NCBI GenBank assembly: GCA_016218025.1
Contig: JACRFD010000077.1
Coordinates: 64,797-128,796 of the forward strand
Direction of reading: 5' to 3'
Origin: Ignavibacteriales bacterium
GTDB lineage: Bacteria > Bacteroidota > Ignavibacteria > UBA10030 > SZUA-254
DNA: 64,000 bases
A program made the position numbers and the translations under genes. This document shows, one piece after another, positions 53,552 through 64,000 of this stretch. Under the pieces are notes generated by a model. The model saw only the letters and a list, made by a program, of their open reading frames with translations. It was not told the origin of the DNA and made no database searches. Position 1 is the stretch's first letter; every line of letters begins with the position of its first letter.

Positions 53552-55942
53552 ATGAGATATTTGTCCTCTCTTTTTTTTCTAGTTGCAATTATCTGCTCTC
53601 TTTTCTTTTCATCCGGAAATCTGTCGGCACAAATTCCACGTACACTTTCATACCAAGGAATTTTAACTGATAGCCTCGGGAATCCGAAAGCAGATGCATC
53701 CTATTCACTGACATTCAAAATATACGATGTCCAAACAAGCGGTTCAGCCCTCTGGACAGAGACAAAATCCTTGTCAACAAAAAAAGGATTATTCAGCACG
53801 ATACTCGGAGATGTTACACCGTTTGGTTCAACAACGAAATTCGATAAACCATACTGGTTGGGAATTCAGGTTGGTTCCAATCCGGAGTTATCACCGCGAA
53901 TTCCTTTAACTGCGGTCGGGTTTAGTTTCAATTCTATTTATGCTGATACTGCAAAATATGCCGACACTACAAGAATTGCCAGTACTGTTGCAAACAATAG
54001 TATTACGACTGCAAAAATTCTAAATGGATCTATCTCATTCGCTGATATCGGACAAAATGGTGCCACAACAGGGCAGGTTATGAAATGGAACGGCACAACA
54101 TGGGGACCAAGAAACGATTCTGCCGGCACTTTAGGAGTTAGCAGTCAATGGACAACCCTTGGCTCAGATATTTATTACAACCTTGGTAATGTTGGCATTG
54201 GCGATACAAACTATCCAAGTTACAAATTAGACATTTTACATGGCGGATCAACGGGAATAAGAAGCAGGTCATCAGCAAGCTTCTCAGTCGTAGATATTGA
54301 TGCTGCAAGCGGAGACGCTGCATTGCGTTTTATGAAAGCCGGCGTAAGTCAGTGGAATATCCGTAATCGTCCAGGTGATGATTATTTAGAATTTTTTGAA
54401 TTAGGCGGTGGCGGAAGTAGAATGGTTATTCAGGATGCAACCGGAAATATTGGGATCGGTGAAACAACATCACCGTCTTATAAACTTGATGTCTTACATG
54501 GCGGATCAACGGGAATAAGAAGCAGGTCATCAGCAAGCTTCTCCGTCGTAGATATTGATGCTGCAAGCGGAGATGCAGCTCTCCGATTCCAAAAAGCGGG
54601 TATCGGAATGTGGAACATCCGAAACAGGCCATACGATAATTATTTGGAAATTTTTGAATTAGGCGGTGGCGGAAGCCGGATGGTTATACAAGACTCAACC
54701 GGTAATGTCGGTATCGGTGAAACAACAGCACCAACCTACAAATTGGATATTTTGCATGGCGGTGGAACAGGAGCTAGAATAAAATCTGCTACCGGAAGTG
54801 CAAATTACTCGACTCTCGATATCGATGCTGACAACGGAGATGCATCGGTTCGATTCCTGAAAGGTGGACTTGGAACATGGGACGTCAGAAATCGTCCAAC
54901 TGACGATTATTTTGAAATATTTGAAACAGGAAGCAGTAGTCGAATGGTAATTCAGGATGGTACCGGAAATGTAGGTATAGGAGAAACAACTGCTCCGGCT
55001 TATAAATTAGATGTACTTCATGCAGGGGCAACAGGAATCAGAAGTCGGTCTTCAAGCACGTTCTCAGTAGTTGATATCGACGCTAACAATGGAGATGCAG
55101 CATTGCGTTTTCAAAAGGCAGGTGTTGGACAATGGAATATCAGGAATAATCCAAGTACCGACGATTTGCAATTTTTTGAACTCGGCGGCGGTGGCGAACG
55201 CATGCGAATAGAAAACACAACTGGGCGTGTAGTTGTTGATGCCGACTTGGCGGTCATAGGAACATTATCAAAAGCTGCGGGATCGTTTAAGATTGATCAC
55301 CCAATAGATCCTGAAAATAAATATTTATATCATAGCTTTGTAGAAAGCCCGGACATGATGAACATATACAACGGTAACATCGTTACTGACGGATCTGGTA
55401 AGGCAACAGTTACGTTACCGGATTATTTCGAAGCACTTAATCAGGATTTCAGATATCAACTAACAGTAATTGGTTCTTTTGCTCAGGCAATAATCTCCAG
55501 AAAAGTCGATAATAATCAATTTGAGATCGCTACCAATCAACCGAATATTGAAGTAAGTTGGCAGGTAACGGGTGTTCGGCACGACGCTTTTGCAAACAAA
55601 AACAGAATACAAACGGTAGTTGATAAAGAGCCTGAAAACAGAGGAAAATATTTACATCCGGAAGCCTTTAATCTCCCTGTCGCTCGTAGTATCAACATAA
55701 GCACATTTGATGAATCTGAAAACACACAAAGCTCTGTAAATCAGGTTTCAATGCCTGTATTAAAATCGCAAACTATAATCAATGAATCCAGCGGAAGCAT
55801 TATACCTCCCAAAGCAAGCACAAGTGCCACTAAACCTATTGATCGAGATGGCAGCGTAACAGATACAACACCTGCTAAGATTGAATCGAAATCTGTAGAT
55901 GCAGGAGGCAGTGTTGGAGATGAACCGAAAAAAGATCGTTAA
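53552..55942 (+). CDS. exported fibre-like repeat protein
   Basis: About 796 residues from the ATG at 53552 (GGAG 6 bases upstream; the GTG at 53540 is less likely). The signal (RYLSSLFFLVAIICSLFF...LSA) is followed by an IPRTLSYQGILTDSLGNP domain (about 30-150). Then come four units of 86-88 residues, each with VGIGETT-x-P-x-YKLDILHGG-like and VVDIDAASGDAALRF text, similar to tail-fibre/endosialidase-like repeats. The C-terminal domain begins GSFKIDHPIDPENKYL and has SPDMMNIYNGN. Nucleotide copies 1 and 2 are nearly identical over ~70 bp with 258-bp spacing, so recent duplication is likely. There is no T9SS tail. Probably a surface fibre or carrier protein. Confidence 0.8.
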   Translation: MRYLSSLFFLVAIICSLFFSSGNLSAQIPRTLSYQGILTDSLGNPKADASYSLTFKIYDVQTSGSALWTETKSLSTKKGLFSTILGDVTPFGSTTKFDKPYWLGIQVGSNPELSPRIPLTAVGFSFNSIYADTAKYADTTRIASTVANNSITTAKILNGSISFADIGQNGATTGQVMKWNGTTWGPRNDSAGTLGVSSQWTTLGSDIYYNLGNVGIGDTNYPSYKLDILHGGSTGIRSRSSASFSVVDIDAASGDAALRFMKAGVSQWNIRNRPGDDYLEFFELGGGGSRMVIQDATGNIGIGETTSPSYKLDVLHGGSTGIRSRSSASFSVVDIDAASGDAALRFQKAGIGMWNIRNRPYDNYLEIFELGGGGSRMVIQDSTGNVGIGETTAPTYKLDILHGGGTGARIKSATGSANYSTLDIDADNGDASVRFLKGGLGTWDVRNRPTDDYFEIFETGSSSRMVIQDGTGNVGIGETTAPAYKLDVLHAGATGIRSRSSSTFSVVDIDANNGDAALRFQKAGVGQWNIRNNPSTDDLQFFELGGGGERMRIENTTGRVVVDADLAVIGTLSKAAGSFKIDHPIDPENKYLYHSFVESPDMMNIYNGNIVTDGSGKATVTLPDYFEALNQDFRYQLTVIGSFAQAIISRKVDNNQFEIATNQPNIEVSWQVTGVRHDAFANKNRIQTVVDKEPENRGKYLHPEAFNLPVARSINISTFDESENTQSSVNQVSMPVLKSQTIINESSGSIIPPKASTSATKPIDRDGSVTDTTPAKIESKSVDAGGSVGDEPKKDR

Positions 55943-55972
55943 TCCAATAACAATATCAGAAAGGATCAAACG

Positions 55973-56527
55973 ATGAAACTAAAAAGTATTGACATAGAGT
56001 TACGGCGAGCAGGTATCTTTATCCTGCTCGCATTTCTGACAATCTCGAATTTATCATTGGCACAAAATACCCGCGTTGACTGGTATTCATTCAATATGGG
56101 TTTTACTGAATCAAACTCAGTAAATTCTTTGGTGAAATCTGTTGTCGGACAAAATTTTATCGGCACAACTCAACTCTCGAACACGATGGTGATCGGCGGA
56201 TTTTTAGCAGACACCATGTTTCGTGCGTTGGTGGTTGCCGTGAGTGATCAACCTGAATTGCCGGCTTCATTTTCTCTGGCTCAAAATTATCCTAATCCGT
56301 TTAATCCGAGCACAACGATACACTTTGAACTGCCGAAAGAAACAAATGTATCTTTGAAAATATTTAATATGCTCGGACAAGAAGTATTGTCGGTATTGGA
56401 TGAAACAAGAGCCGCAGGGAAATATGATGTTCGAATAGATGCATCCCAGCTTGCAAGCGGCGTCTATTTTTATCAACTCAGAGCGAATAATTTTGTAGAA
56501 ACTAAAAAACTGATGCTGATGAAATAG
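55973..56527 (+). CDS. small secreted T9SS-sorted protein
   Basis: A 184-residue protein with a signal-like N terminus (residues 12-30, ending LSLAQ). A short middle part (about 35-95) has SVVGQNFIGTTQLSNTMVIGGFLAD, a pattern seen in secreted proteins of this group. The C-terminal T9SS domain follows: LAQNYPNPFNPSTTIHF, IFNMLGQEVLSV and SGVYFYQL, ending KKLMLMK. AGAAAGGATC lies ahead of the ATG. It starts 30 bp after the fibre-like gene, so it may be a partner or anchor for it. A strong terminator follows. Confidence 0.85.
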   Translation: MKLKSIDIELRRAGIFILLAFLTISNLSLAQNTRVDWYSFNMGFTESNSVNSLVKSVVGQNFIGTTQLSNTMVIGGFLADTMFRALVVAVSDQPELPASFSLAQNYPNPFNPSTTIHFELPKETNVSLKIFNMLGQEVLSVLDETRAAGKYDVRIDASQLASGVYFYQLRANNFVETKKLMLMK

Positions 56528-56581
56528 TATCAAAATTCGTTTGAATCGCAGTAAACGCGATTCAGGGAGAGTACAAAAACT

Positions 56582-56620
56582 GAAAACTTGCGGTGAGTGT
56601 GCATTTCACCGCAAGTTTTC
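56582..56620 (+). terminator. strong terminator after the 53552-56527 operon
   Basis: A perfect 15-bp stem, GAAAACTTGCGGTGA / TCACCGCAAGTTTTC, with a 9-base loop; its 3' arm ends in TTTTC. A smaller hairpin, TGAATCGC-agtaaac-GCGATTCA (56542-56564), lies just before it. Confidence 0.85.
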
Positions 56621-56672
56621 TTACATTTCTTACCATGTACTTATTCAAATATTCCTTTAGAAAAAACGATTC

Positions 56673-57239
56673 GTGCAAGAAAAAGAACTGATTCGAAAAA
56701 TATTATCGGGTGACCGGGCAGCTTATAAAGAGTTTTTCGATAAATATAACTCTATGGTTTTTAACGTCTGCTGTAGAATGCTTGGGAATCGTCACGAAGG
56801 AGAAGATCTAACACAGGAAGTATTTATAAATGCATTCAAATCGATTTCACAATTTCGATCTGATTCAAAAATCACTACTTGGCTCTACCGCATTGCGGTA
56901 AATTTATGTTTGAATCATCAGCACAAATTAAAACGAATGAAGTGGATTACGCTCGATTTTTTTTCATCCGATGAAAGCCGGAACCCTGATTCGCTTACCG
57001 ATTACTCCTCTCCCGATAAGATAATCGAAAAAAAAGAGACTGAGACCGTAATTCAAAATGCAATCAACTCATTACCAGAGAACCAGCGAATAGTTATTCT
57101 CCTAAGTCGCTATGAAGGATTATCCTACGAAGAAATCGCTGAAATCACAGGGACATCGATTTCCTCAGTGGAATCGCGAATTTTCAGGGGAAAACAGAAT
57201 CTTTGTAAAAAATTACTCCCTTATTTAAACCAACTATGA
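56673..57239 (+). CDS. ECF-type RNA polymerase sigma factor
   Basis: A 188-residue sigma-70 family factor with only regions 2 and 4. Region 2 reads FFDKYNSMVFNVCCRMLGN, EDLTQEVFINAFKSISQFR and TWLYRIAVNLCLNHQ; region 4 reads INSLPENQRIVILLSRYEGLSYEEIAEITGTSISSVESRIFRGKQNL. It starts with GTG and no Shine-Dalgarno sequence, which would keep its level low. It is the first gene of a four-gene unit with an anti-sigma factor, a metal-sensor-like protein and a Cys-rich repeat protein, so it probably transcribes genes for metal or thiol stress. Confidence 0.94.
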   Translation: MQEKELIRKILSGDRAAYKEFFDKYNSMVFNVCCRMLGNRHEGEDLTQEVFINAFKSISQFRSDSKITTWLYRIAVNLCLNHQHKLKRMKWITLDFFSSDESRNPDSLTDYSSPDKIIEKKETETVIQNAINSLPENQRIVILLSRYEGLSYEEIAEITGTSISSVESRIFRGKQNLCKKLLPYLNQL

Positions 57240-57290
57240 CCGCAAGTTTTTTAAAATATCATTGTCTAATTAATTGAAAGGTATGGATGG

Positions 57291-57770
57291 ATGAAACACC
57301 GCAGTATCCAAAATAAACTACTCCTTTATCTCGATGGCAGTCTGAAGGAAAACGATAAGAGAAAGGTTGAAAAACACCTCCCTCAATGCCCCCATTGCAA
57401 AAACCAACTTGCAATGTTATCGGTTCTCTGGAAAAAAGAGACTGCCGTCGGGAAATATATTCCTTCACCTTTCTTATGGACAAAAATTGAAAACCGCATC
57501 AATAGTAATGCGGAACAAAATTATTTAGAACATTTCGGTTTTAATAAATTACCTTACATTCTTAGATTCTCAGCGACAGTATTAATAATTGTTATATCGT
57601 TTTTTATAGGCAATTATCTGGGAAGTATTCCTCAATCAATATCAAAACAAAATTCTGAGTTTAATTCCAAACAATATATTGTCCAAAATTACCATCTTGA
57701 TTCGTTCCAGCTCTTTCCGGATGAATCGATAGGTCAGGCGATCATCTTAACATCTGATCAGAAAAAATGA
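57291..57770 (+). CDS. zinc-finger anti-sigma factor
   Basis: A 159-residue one-pass membrane protein. The N-terminal cytoplasmic zf-HC2 domain has H29-x3-C33-x2-C36 (in EKHLPQCPHCKN), then a TM helix at about 97-113 (SATVLIIVISFFIGNYL) and a ~45-residue periplasmic tail. Such proteins hold the partner ECF sigma inactive until a signal reaches the periplasmic side. It lies 51 bp after the sigma gene and 6 bp before the sensor-like gene. Confidence 0.88.
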   Translation: MKHRSIQNKLLLYLDGSLKENDKRKVEKHLPQCPHCKNQLAMLSVLWKKETAVGKYIPSPFLWTKIENRINSNAEQNYLEHFGFNKLPYILRFSATVLIIVISFFIGNYLGSIPQSISKQNSEFNSKQYIVQNYHLDSFQLFPDESIGQAIILTSDQKK

Positions 57771-57776
57771 GGTGAG

Positions 57777-58298
57777 ATGATGACTAAGAAGTGGTTTATC
57801 ATATTACTTATTTTGATAACGATTGTGAATTTATCTGCTTTAGGAACTTTTATTTATAATCGCTGTTGCCCGTCTCCTGCAACAAACTGTATGATGAATG
57901 AAGTAGGAGACCATGGCTGCTACATGCAACAGCACTTGAACATGACAGATGAACAAACATCAAAAATAGGAGCGGTTGAAAAATCGTCTCGTCCGATTAC
58001 AGAAACTCTTGCCATCCAGATGAAAGATAGGCGAATCGAACTTGTCAAAGAATTAATGGAGACAAAAACCGATTCATTAAAAATCGAACTTATACTACAG
58101 AAGATTGATTCATTACAAGCTGCAATGCAGCGACAAATTGTTCAACGCCTTATTTCTGAAAAAGGGATTTTAACTCCCCAGCAGCAGGAAAAATTTTACT
58201 CGCTTGTTTTAGGACAATTTTGCACCGAAATTGATAGTATTAAACAAACTCAATGTCAAAAACATAATCCCTCTTTGAAAGGAGAAACCCCGCAGTGA
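57777..58298 (+). CDS. periplasmic heavy-metal sensor-like protein (CnrX/Spy type)
   Basis: A 173-residue protein with one N-terminal TM anchor (about 7-26) and a periplasmic helical domain. It contains a Cys/Met/His-rich segment (CCPSPATNCMMNEVGDHGCYMQQHLNM, here described as residues about 31-59) and an LTPQQQEKFY stretch, the LTxxQ-type motif of the Spy/CpxP/CnrX group. It is therefore a candidate metal sensor for the anti-sigma/sigma pair, as CnrX is for CnrY/CnrH in Cupriavidus. Two adjoining ATGs at 57777 and 57780 are possible starts. Its stop overlaps the next start by 4 bp. Confidence 0.75.
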   Translation: MMTKKWFIILLILITIVNLSALGTFIYNRCCPSPATNCMMNEVGDHGCYMQQHLNMTDEQTSKIGAVEKSSRPITETLAIQMKDRRIELVKELMETKTDSLKIELILQKIDSLQAAMQRQIVQRLISEKGILTPQQQEKFYSLVLGQFCTEIDSIKQTQCQKHNPSLKGETPQ

Positions 58299-58741
58299 AA
58301 AAATTAATTTTATTTACATCGATTATAACAATTGCTATTTTGATAGCCGCTATTGCACTTTATGCCGGCGACAATAAAGCTGCAAAAAAAGAAACAGCAA
58401 AATGCCCGATGAGCGGTAAACAGGTATCAACAAAAGATGCAAAAGCAACCTGTCCAAGCATGACCGGCGATAAAGCAAAAGATTGCGCCGCAACATGCAC
58501 AGATAAAACAGCTAAAAAAGAATGCAATCCTGACAGCAAAGAATGTAAAGATAAAATGGCAAAAGGTGAATGCAAACACGACAGCAAAGAATGTAAAGAC
58601 AAAATGGCTAAAGGCGAGTGCAAACACGATAGTAAAGAATGCAAAGATAAGATGGCAAAAGGCGAATGCAAACACGACAGCAAAGAATGCAAAGAGAAAT
58701 GCTCAGCAGACTGCAAGCACGAAGATAAATCGAAGAAATAA
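58295..58741 (+). CDS. exported Cys/His-rich repeat protein (metallothionein-like)
   Basis: A 148-residue protein with a signal-like N terminus (KLILFTSIITIAILIAAIAL, about 3-22) and then almost only Lys, Cys, Asp, Glu and His. The core is the 16-residue unit CKDKMAKGECKHDSKE repeated about three times plus partial units at both ends (residues about 68-145), giving regularly spaced cysteines and histidines. Earlier parts have CPMSGKQV and CPSMTGDKAKDCAATC. It starts with GTG, overlapping the preceding stop as GTGA. I infer metal binding in the periplasm; no family is known to me. It is the last gene of the ECF operon. Confidence 0.75.
   Translation: MKKLILFTSIITIAILIAAIALYAGDNKAAKKETAKCPMSGKQVSTKDAKATCPSMTGDKAKDCAATCTDKTAKKECNPDSKECKDKMAKGECKHDSKECKDKMAKGECKHDSKECKDKMAKGECKHDSKECKEKCSADCKHEDKSKK
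58541..58684 (+). repeat. three 48-bp tandem repeats
   Basis: Units at 58541-58588, 58589-58636 and 58637-58684, nearly identical and differing mostly at third codon positions (AAT/AGA/AAA-type changes keep the protein). A partial fourth unit begins at 58685. They encode the 16-residue CKDKMAKGECKHDSKE unit. Confidence 0.9.
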
Positions 58742-58762
58742 TCCTTTTTTATCTAAAAAAGA

Positions 58763-58797
58763 AGCGGTATATCATTCATTGGTGTACCGCTTTTTTA
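58763..58797. terminator. terminator between the ECF operon and the symporter gene
   Basis: AGCGGTA-(15 bases)-TACCGCT followed by TTTTTATTT on the plus strand. An A run (58755-58760) precedes the stem, so it may also work on the minus strand. The last codons of the symporter gene (stop at 58776) lie within the loop. Confidence 0.7.
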
Positions 58798-60266
58798 TTT
58801 GAATGTTTACACAATTTTGCGGCAATGGTTCCCACTAATATTGTAACAAGGCTTCCAATCAACGTATGCCACGTCCAGTCAATTTTTGTAAACATCAATA
58901 CTGCCAGCATAACCGATAATCCTGAAATGAATCCTATATAAGCGTCTCGCTGATGAGTGTTTTTGAATACGAGTCCAAGAAAAAATGTACCTAACAATCC
59001 GCCGTAAGTAAACGAAGCTATTTTCAAACCGATTTCGACCACCGGATTCGAGCTATCGGTAAAAAGCATTGCACCGCCTATCAAAACCAATCCCCAAAGC
59101 AGTGTAAATATTTTCGACCATCTCAACTCCATCTTTTCTGTCAGCGACTTCCCTCTTTTTGTCATCTTGAATAAATCCAGATAAGTAGCCGACGCTAAAG
59201 AGCTTATTGATGAAGAAAGAGATCCCATAGCAGAAGCAAACACACCGGCTATTACCAACCCGGCAACGCCAACAGGTAAATTCTCAACTATAAATTTCGG
59301 AAATATTTCATCGGAAGAATTCAATCCAAGCTGGGCGAATGGAACACCTTTGTAAAACGCAAATAACGATAAACCAAGCAACAGGAAGAAACCGAATTGT
59401 AAAACGATTACTAAAGCATCCAGCATCAATGCTTTCTGACTGTCACGCTTAGATTTGCATCCGAGTAACCGCTGCACCAATAATTGATCGGTTCCGTGAG
59501 ATGCCATTGTTAGAAATGTCCCTCCTAATAATCCACCAACAAGCGTATATGGAGACAAGAAATAGCCCCATAAGCTTCCGGTAAAATTTAAATTGAAGAT
59601 CTCAAATTTATTCAAACCGTTCATTGTCGAATAAGCAATAACATCGCTCCATCCATTAGGGAGATGATTAAATATTATAAACAGTGAAGCTACTGCTCCG
59701 CTCAGATAAATAAATAATTGCACGACATCCATTGCCACAACAGCTTTTAGTCCACCAAGGTAAGTATAAACCAATGTAAAGCCGCCGATGATAAGAATGC
59801 TGGTTGGATAATCGAAACCTGTTATAATATGAACCGGGATTGCAGTAGCAAACAAGCGAACACCTGAAGCAAGAACGCGTGTGATAATAAAAACGGAGGA
59901 TGTAAATTTCCGAAGCGATAAACCGAACCTCTTGCCTATAAAATCATAAGCGGTCTCTAAATCGCCATTGTAATATGCGGGGATAAAAATAACACTTACT
60001 AGAAGTCTGCCTATAAAATATCCGATGGCAACCTGAAGAAAGTGCATATCGCTTTTGTATGCAAGTCCGGGTATGCTAATAAATGTAAGTGTGCTTGTTT
60101 CGCTGGCAACGATTGAAAATCCAACCGACCACCACGACATATTTTTCCCCCCTAAAAAATAATCTCTGGATGATTTTTGTCTTCCAGAAATGATTGAACC
60201 GATAACGGTTACGGCAATAAGGTAAGTGCCAACGATGAGATAATCATAAATTGAAAATCCCATCAT
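58776..60266 (-). CDS. sodium:solute symporter (SSS family)
   Basis: A 496-residue inner-membrane transporter with 13 predicted TM helices. Typical stretches are RDYFLGGKNMSWWSVGFSIVASETSTLTFISIPG (TM1-2), AYTYLGGLKAVV-type text (VYTYLGGLKAVVAMDV), GTDQLLVQRLLGCKS and MGSLSSSISSLASATYLDLF. It imports sugars, amino acids or similar solutes with Na+; the substrate is not clear. It starts with ATG-ATG. The gene end overlaps the terminator hairpin at 58763. Next upstream on the strand is a STAS gene, 36 bp away. Confidence 0.93.
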   Translation of the reverse strand: MMGFSIYDYLIVGTYLIAVTVIGSIISGRQKSSRDYFLGGKNMSWWSVGFSIVASETSTLTFISIPGLAYKSDMHFLQVAIGYFIGRLLVSVIFIPAYYNGDLETAYDFIGKRFGLSLRKFTSSVFIITRVLASGVRLFATAIPVHIITGFDYPTSILIIGGFTLVYTYLGGLKAVVAMDVVQLFIYLSGAVASLFIIFNHLPNGWSDVIAYSTMNGLNKFEIFNLNFTGSLWGYFLSPYTLVGGLLGGTFLTMASHGTDQLLVQRLLGCKSKRDSQKALMLDALVIVLQFGFFLLLGLSLFAFYKGVPFAQLGLNSSDEIFPKFIVENLPVGVAGLVIAGVFASAMGSLSSSISSLASATYLDLFKMTKRGKSLTEKMELRWSKIFTLLWGLVLIGGAMLFTDSSNPVVEIGLKIASFTYGGLLGTFFLGLVFKNTHQRDAYIGFISGLSVMLAVLMFTKIDWTWHTLIGSLVTILVGTIAAKLCKHSNKKAVHQ

Positions 60267-60302
60267 TCATTCAGCAAAAAACAATAATAATGCAAAAGTG
60301 AA

Positions 60303-60638
60303 TTACGCTTTAAGCGCATCCTCAACTTTTTTATTTATCGTAAACATCCGGTCTAATTGCGTGATGCGCATGAGGTCTGTAACTTTATCATGCACATGAA
60401 CTAGATGAACCATTCCACCGTGCTGTCGCATAGTGCGGTCGGCAATTAACAATGCGCTCAAACCGGAACTATCACAGAATTGAACCTCCTTCATATCTAT
60501 GATAAGTTTTGAAGTAGTTTTCGGCTTGCACAATACAAGAAACTCAGCTTTTAATTCCGGGGCAACCGTCGAATCGAGTTTTCTGCCGTGAAGTTTTAGA
60601 ATTGTAATTTTACCTTCTTTTGAAATTTCATATTTCAT
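60303..60638 (-). CDS. STAS-domain anti-sigma factor antagonist
   Basis: A 111-residue STAS protein. The ATG at 60638 is preferred over the GTG at 60674 because GGTGA lies 4 bases upstream and the fold starts directly (KYEISKEGKITILKLHG). The phospho-acceptor serine is in FCDSSGLSALLIA. It would oppose an anti-sigma kinase of the RsbW/SpoIIAB type by binding it when not phosphorylated. No kinase or phosphatase gene is adjacent, so partners are elsewhere. It comes 17 bp after the GT9-like gene. Confidence 0.9.
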   Translation of the reverse strand: MKYEISKEGKITILKLHGRKLDSTVAPELKAEFLVLCKPKTTSKLIIDMKEVQFCDSSGLSALLIADRTMRQHGGMVHLVHVHDKVTDLMRITQLDRMFTINKKVEDALKA

Positions 60639-60655
60639 AATATCACCAATATTTT

Positions 60656-64000
<3,345 letters not shown>

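Noticed and set aside
58360..58716. Minus-strand frame (118 codons) opposite the Cys-rich protein
   Set aside because: A repeat-driven antisense shadow rich in Leu/His/Ser; the plus-strand gene has coupling to its neighbour and a signal peptide.

Overview
The window looks like a chromosomal piece of an AT-rich, Gram-negative bacterium of the Bacteroidetes/Chlorobi (FCB) group, most like Ignavibacteria or a relative. Three secreted proteins end in a type IX secretion (T9SS) sorting domain with the NYPNPFN motif. There is an outer-membrane LptD homologue, and several dispersed palindromes are of kinds typical of this group. Species cannot be named from the sequence alone.

Layout. 1-8,064: TerC/TerB-like pair, then a His-rich exported protein and a czcCBA-type heavy-metal RND efflux operon, followed by the broken 3' end of a second RND pump. 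8,065-13,546: accessory stretch with a YD-repeat-like exported protein, a RibD/DHFR-like reductase, a DmeF-like Co/Ni exporter, a lipoprotein, a metallophosphoesterase and several palindromic dispersed repeats. 13,707-17,661: ahcY, a four-helix-bundle (S23/IVP) gene, metK and a sugar nucleotidyltransferase. 17,694-21,116: four tRNAs (Glu, His, Arg, Leu), a 29-residue-repeat T9SS protein and a lone receiver protein. 21,288-24,469: tig-clpP-clpX. 24,621-31,935 (minus strand): lptD, a ROK kinase, rarA, an FtsB/DivIC-like protein, ddl and a class II aldolase. 31,956-37,544: a REP-associated tyrosine transposase (RAYT) gene, REP-like palindromes, and a three-gene island (NERD-NACHT ATPase, GIY-YIG protein, PD-(D/E)XK protein) bracketed by two ~136-bp direct repeats. 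37,577-41,241: aspartate/lysine pathway genes lysC-lysA-asd. 41,352-46,858: M50 protease, cysteine-desulfurase-like enzyme, XerC/D recombinase and a 7TM-HD phosphohydrolase. 47,012-53,337: POT transporter, secreted T9SS protein, aldo/keto reductase, DUF3667, DinB and MgtC/DUF4010 proteins. 53,552-56,527: a repeat-rich exported protein and a T9SS partner. 56,673-58,741: an ECF sigma/anti-sigma/metal-sensor-like/Cys-rich-repeat operon. 58,776-64,000 (minus strand): sodium:solute symporter, STAS protein, GT9-like half protein, ligA and a RodZ-like HTH membrane protein cut by the window edge.

Main candidate for a new system: the 32,724-37,342 operon. Its first gene joins a NERD nuclease-like domain to a NACHT ATPase. 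The next two encode a GIY-YIG-type and a PD-(D/E)XK-type protein, so three nuclease-like folds sit behind one STAND/NACHT switch. This fits an antiphage defence cassette, and the flanking REP direct repeats next to a RAYT gene suggest how it was gained or could be lost. Second candidate: the ECF operon, whose last gene encodes a metallothionein-like protein with near-identical 16-residue Cys/His repeats. Third: the way short dispersed repeats have entered coding sequence (ddl N terminus, aldolase interior) and the transposase's own ribosome-binding site.
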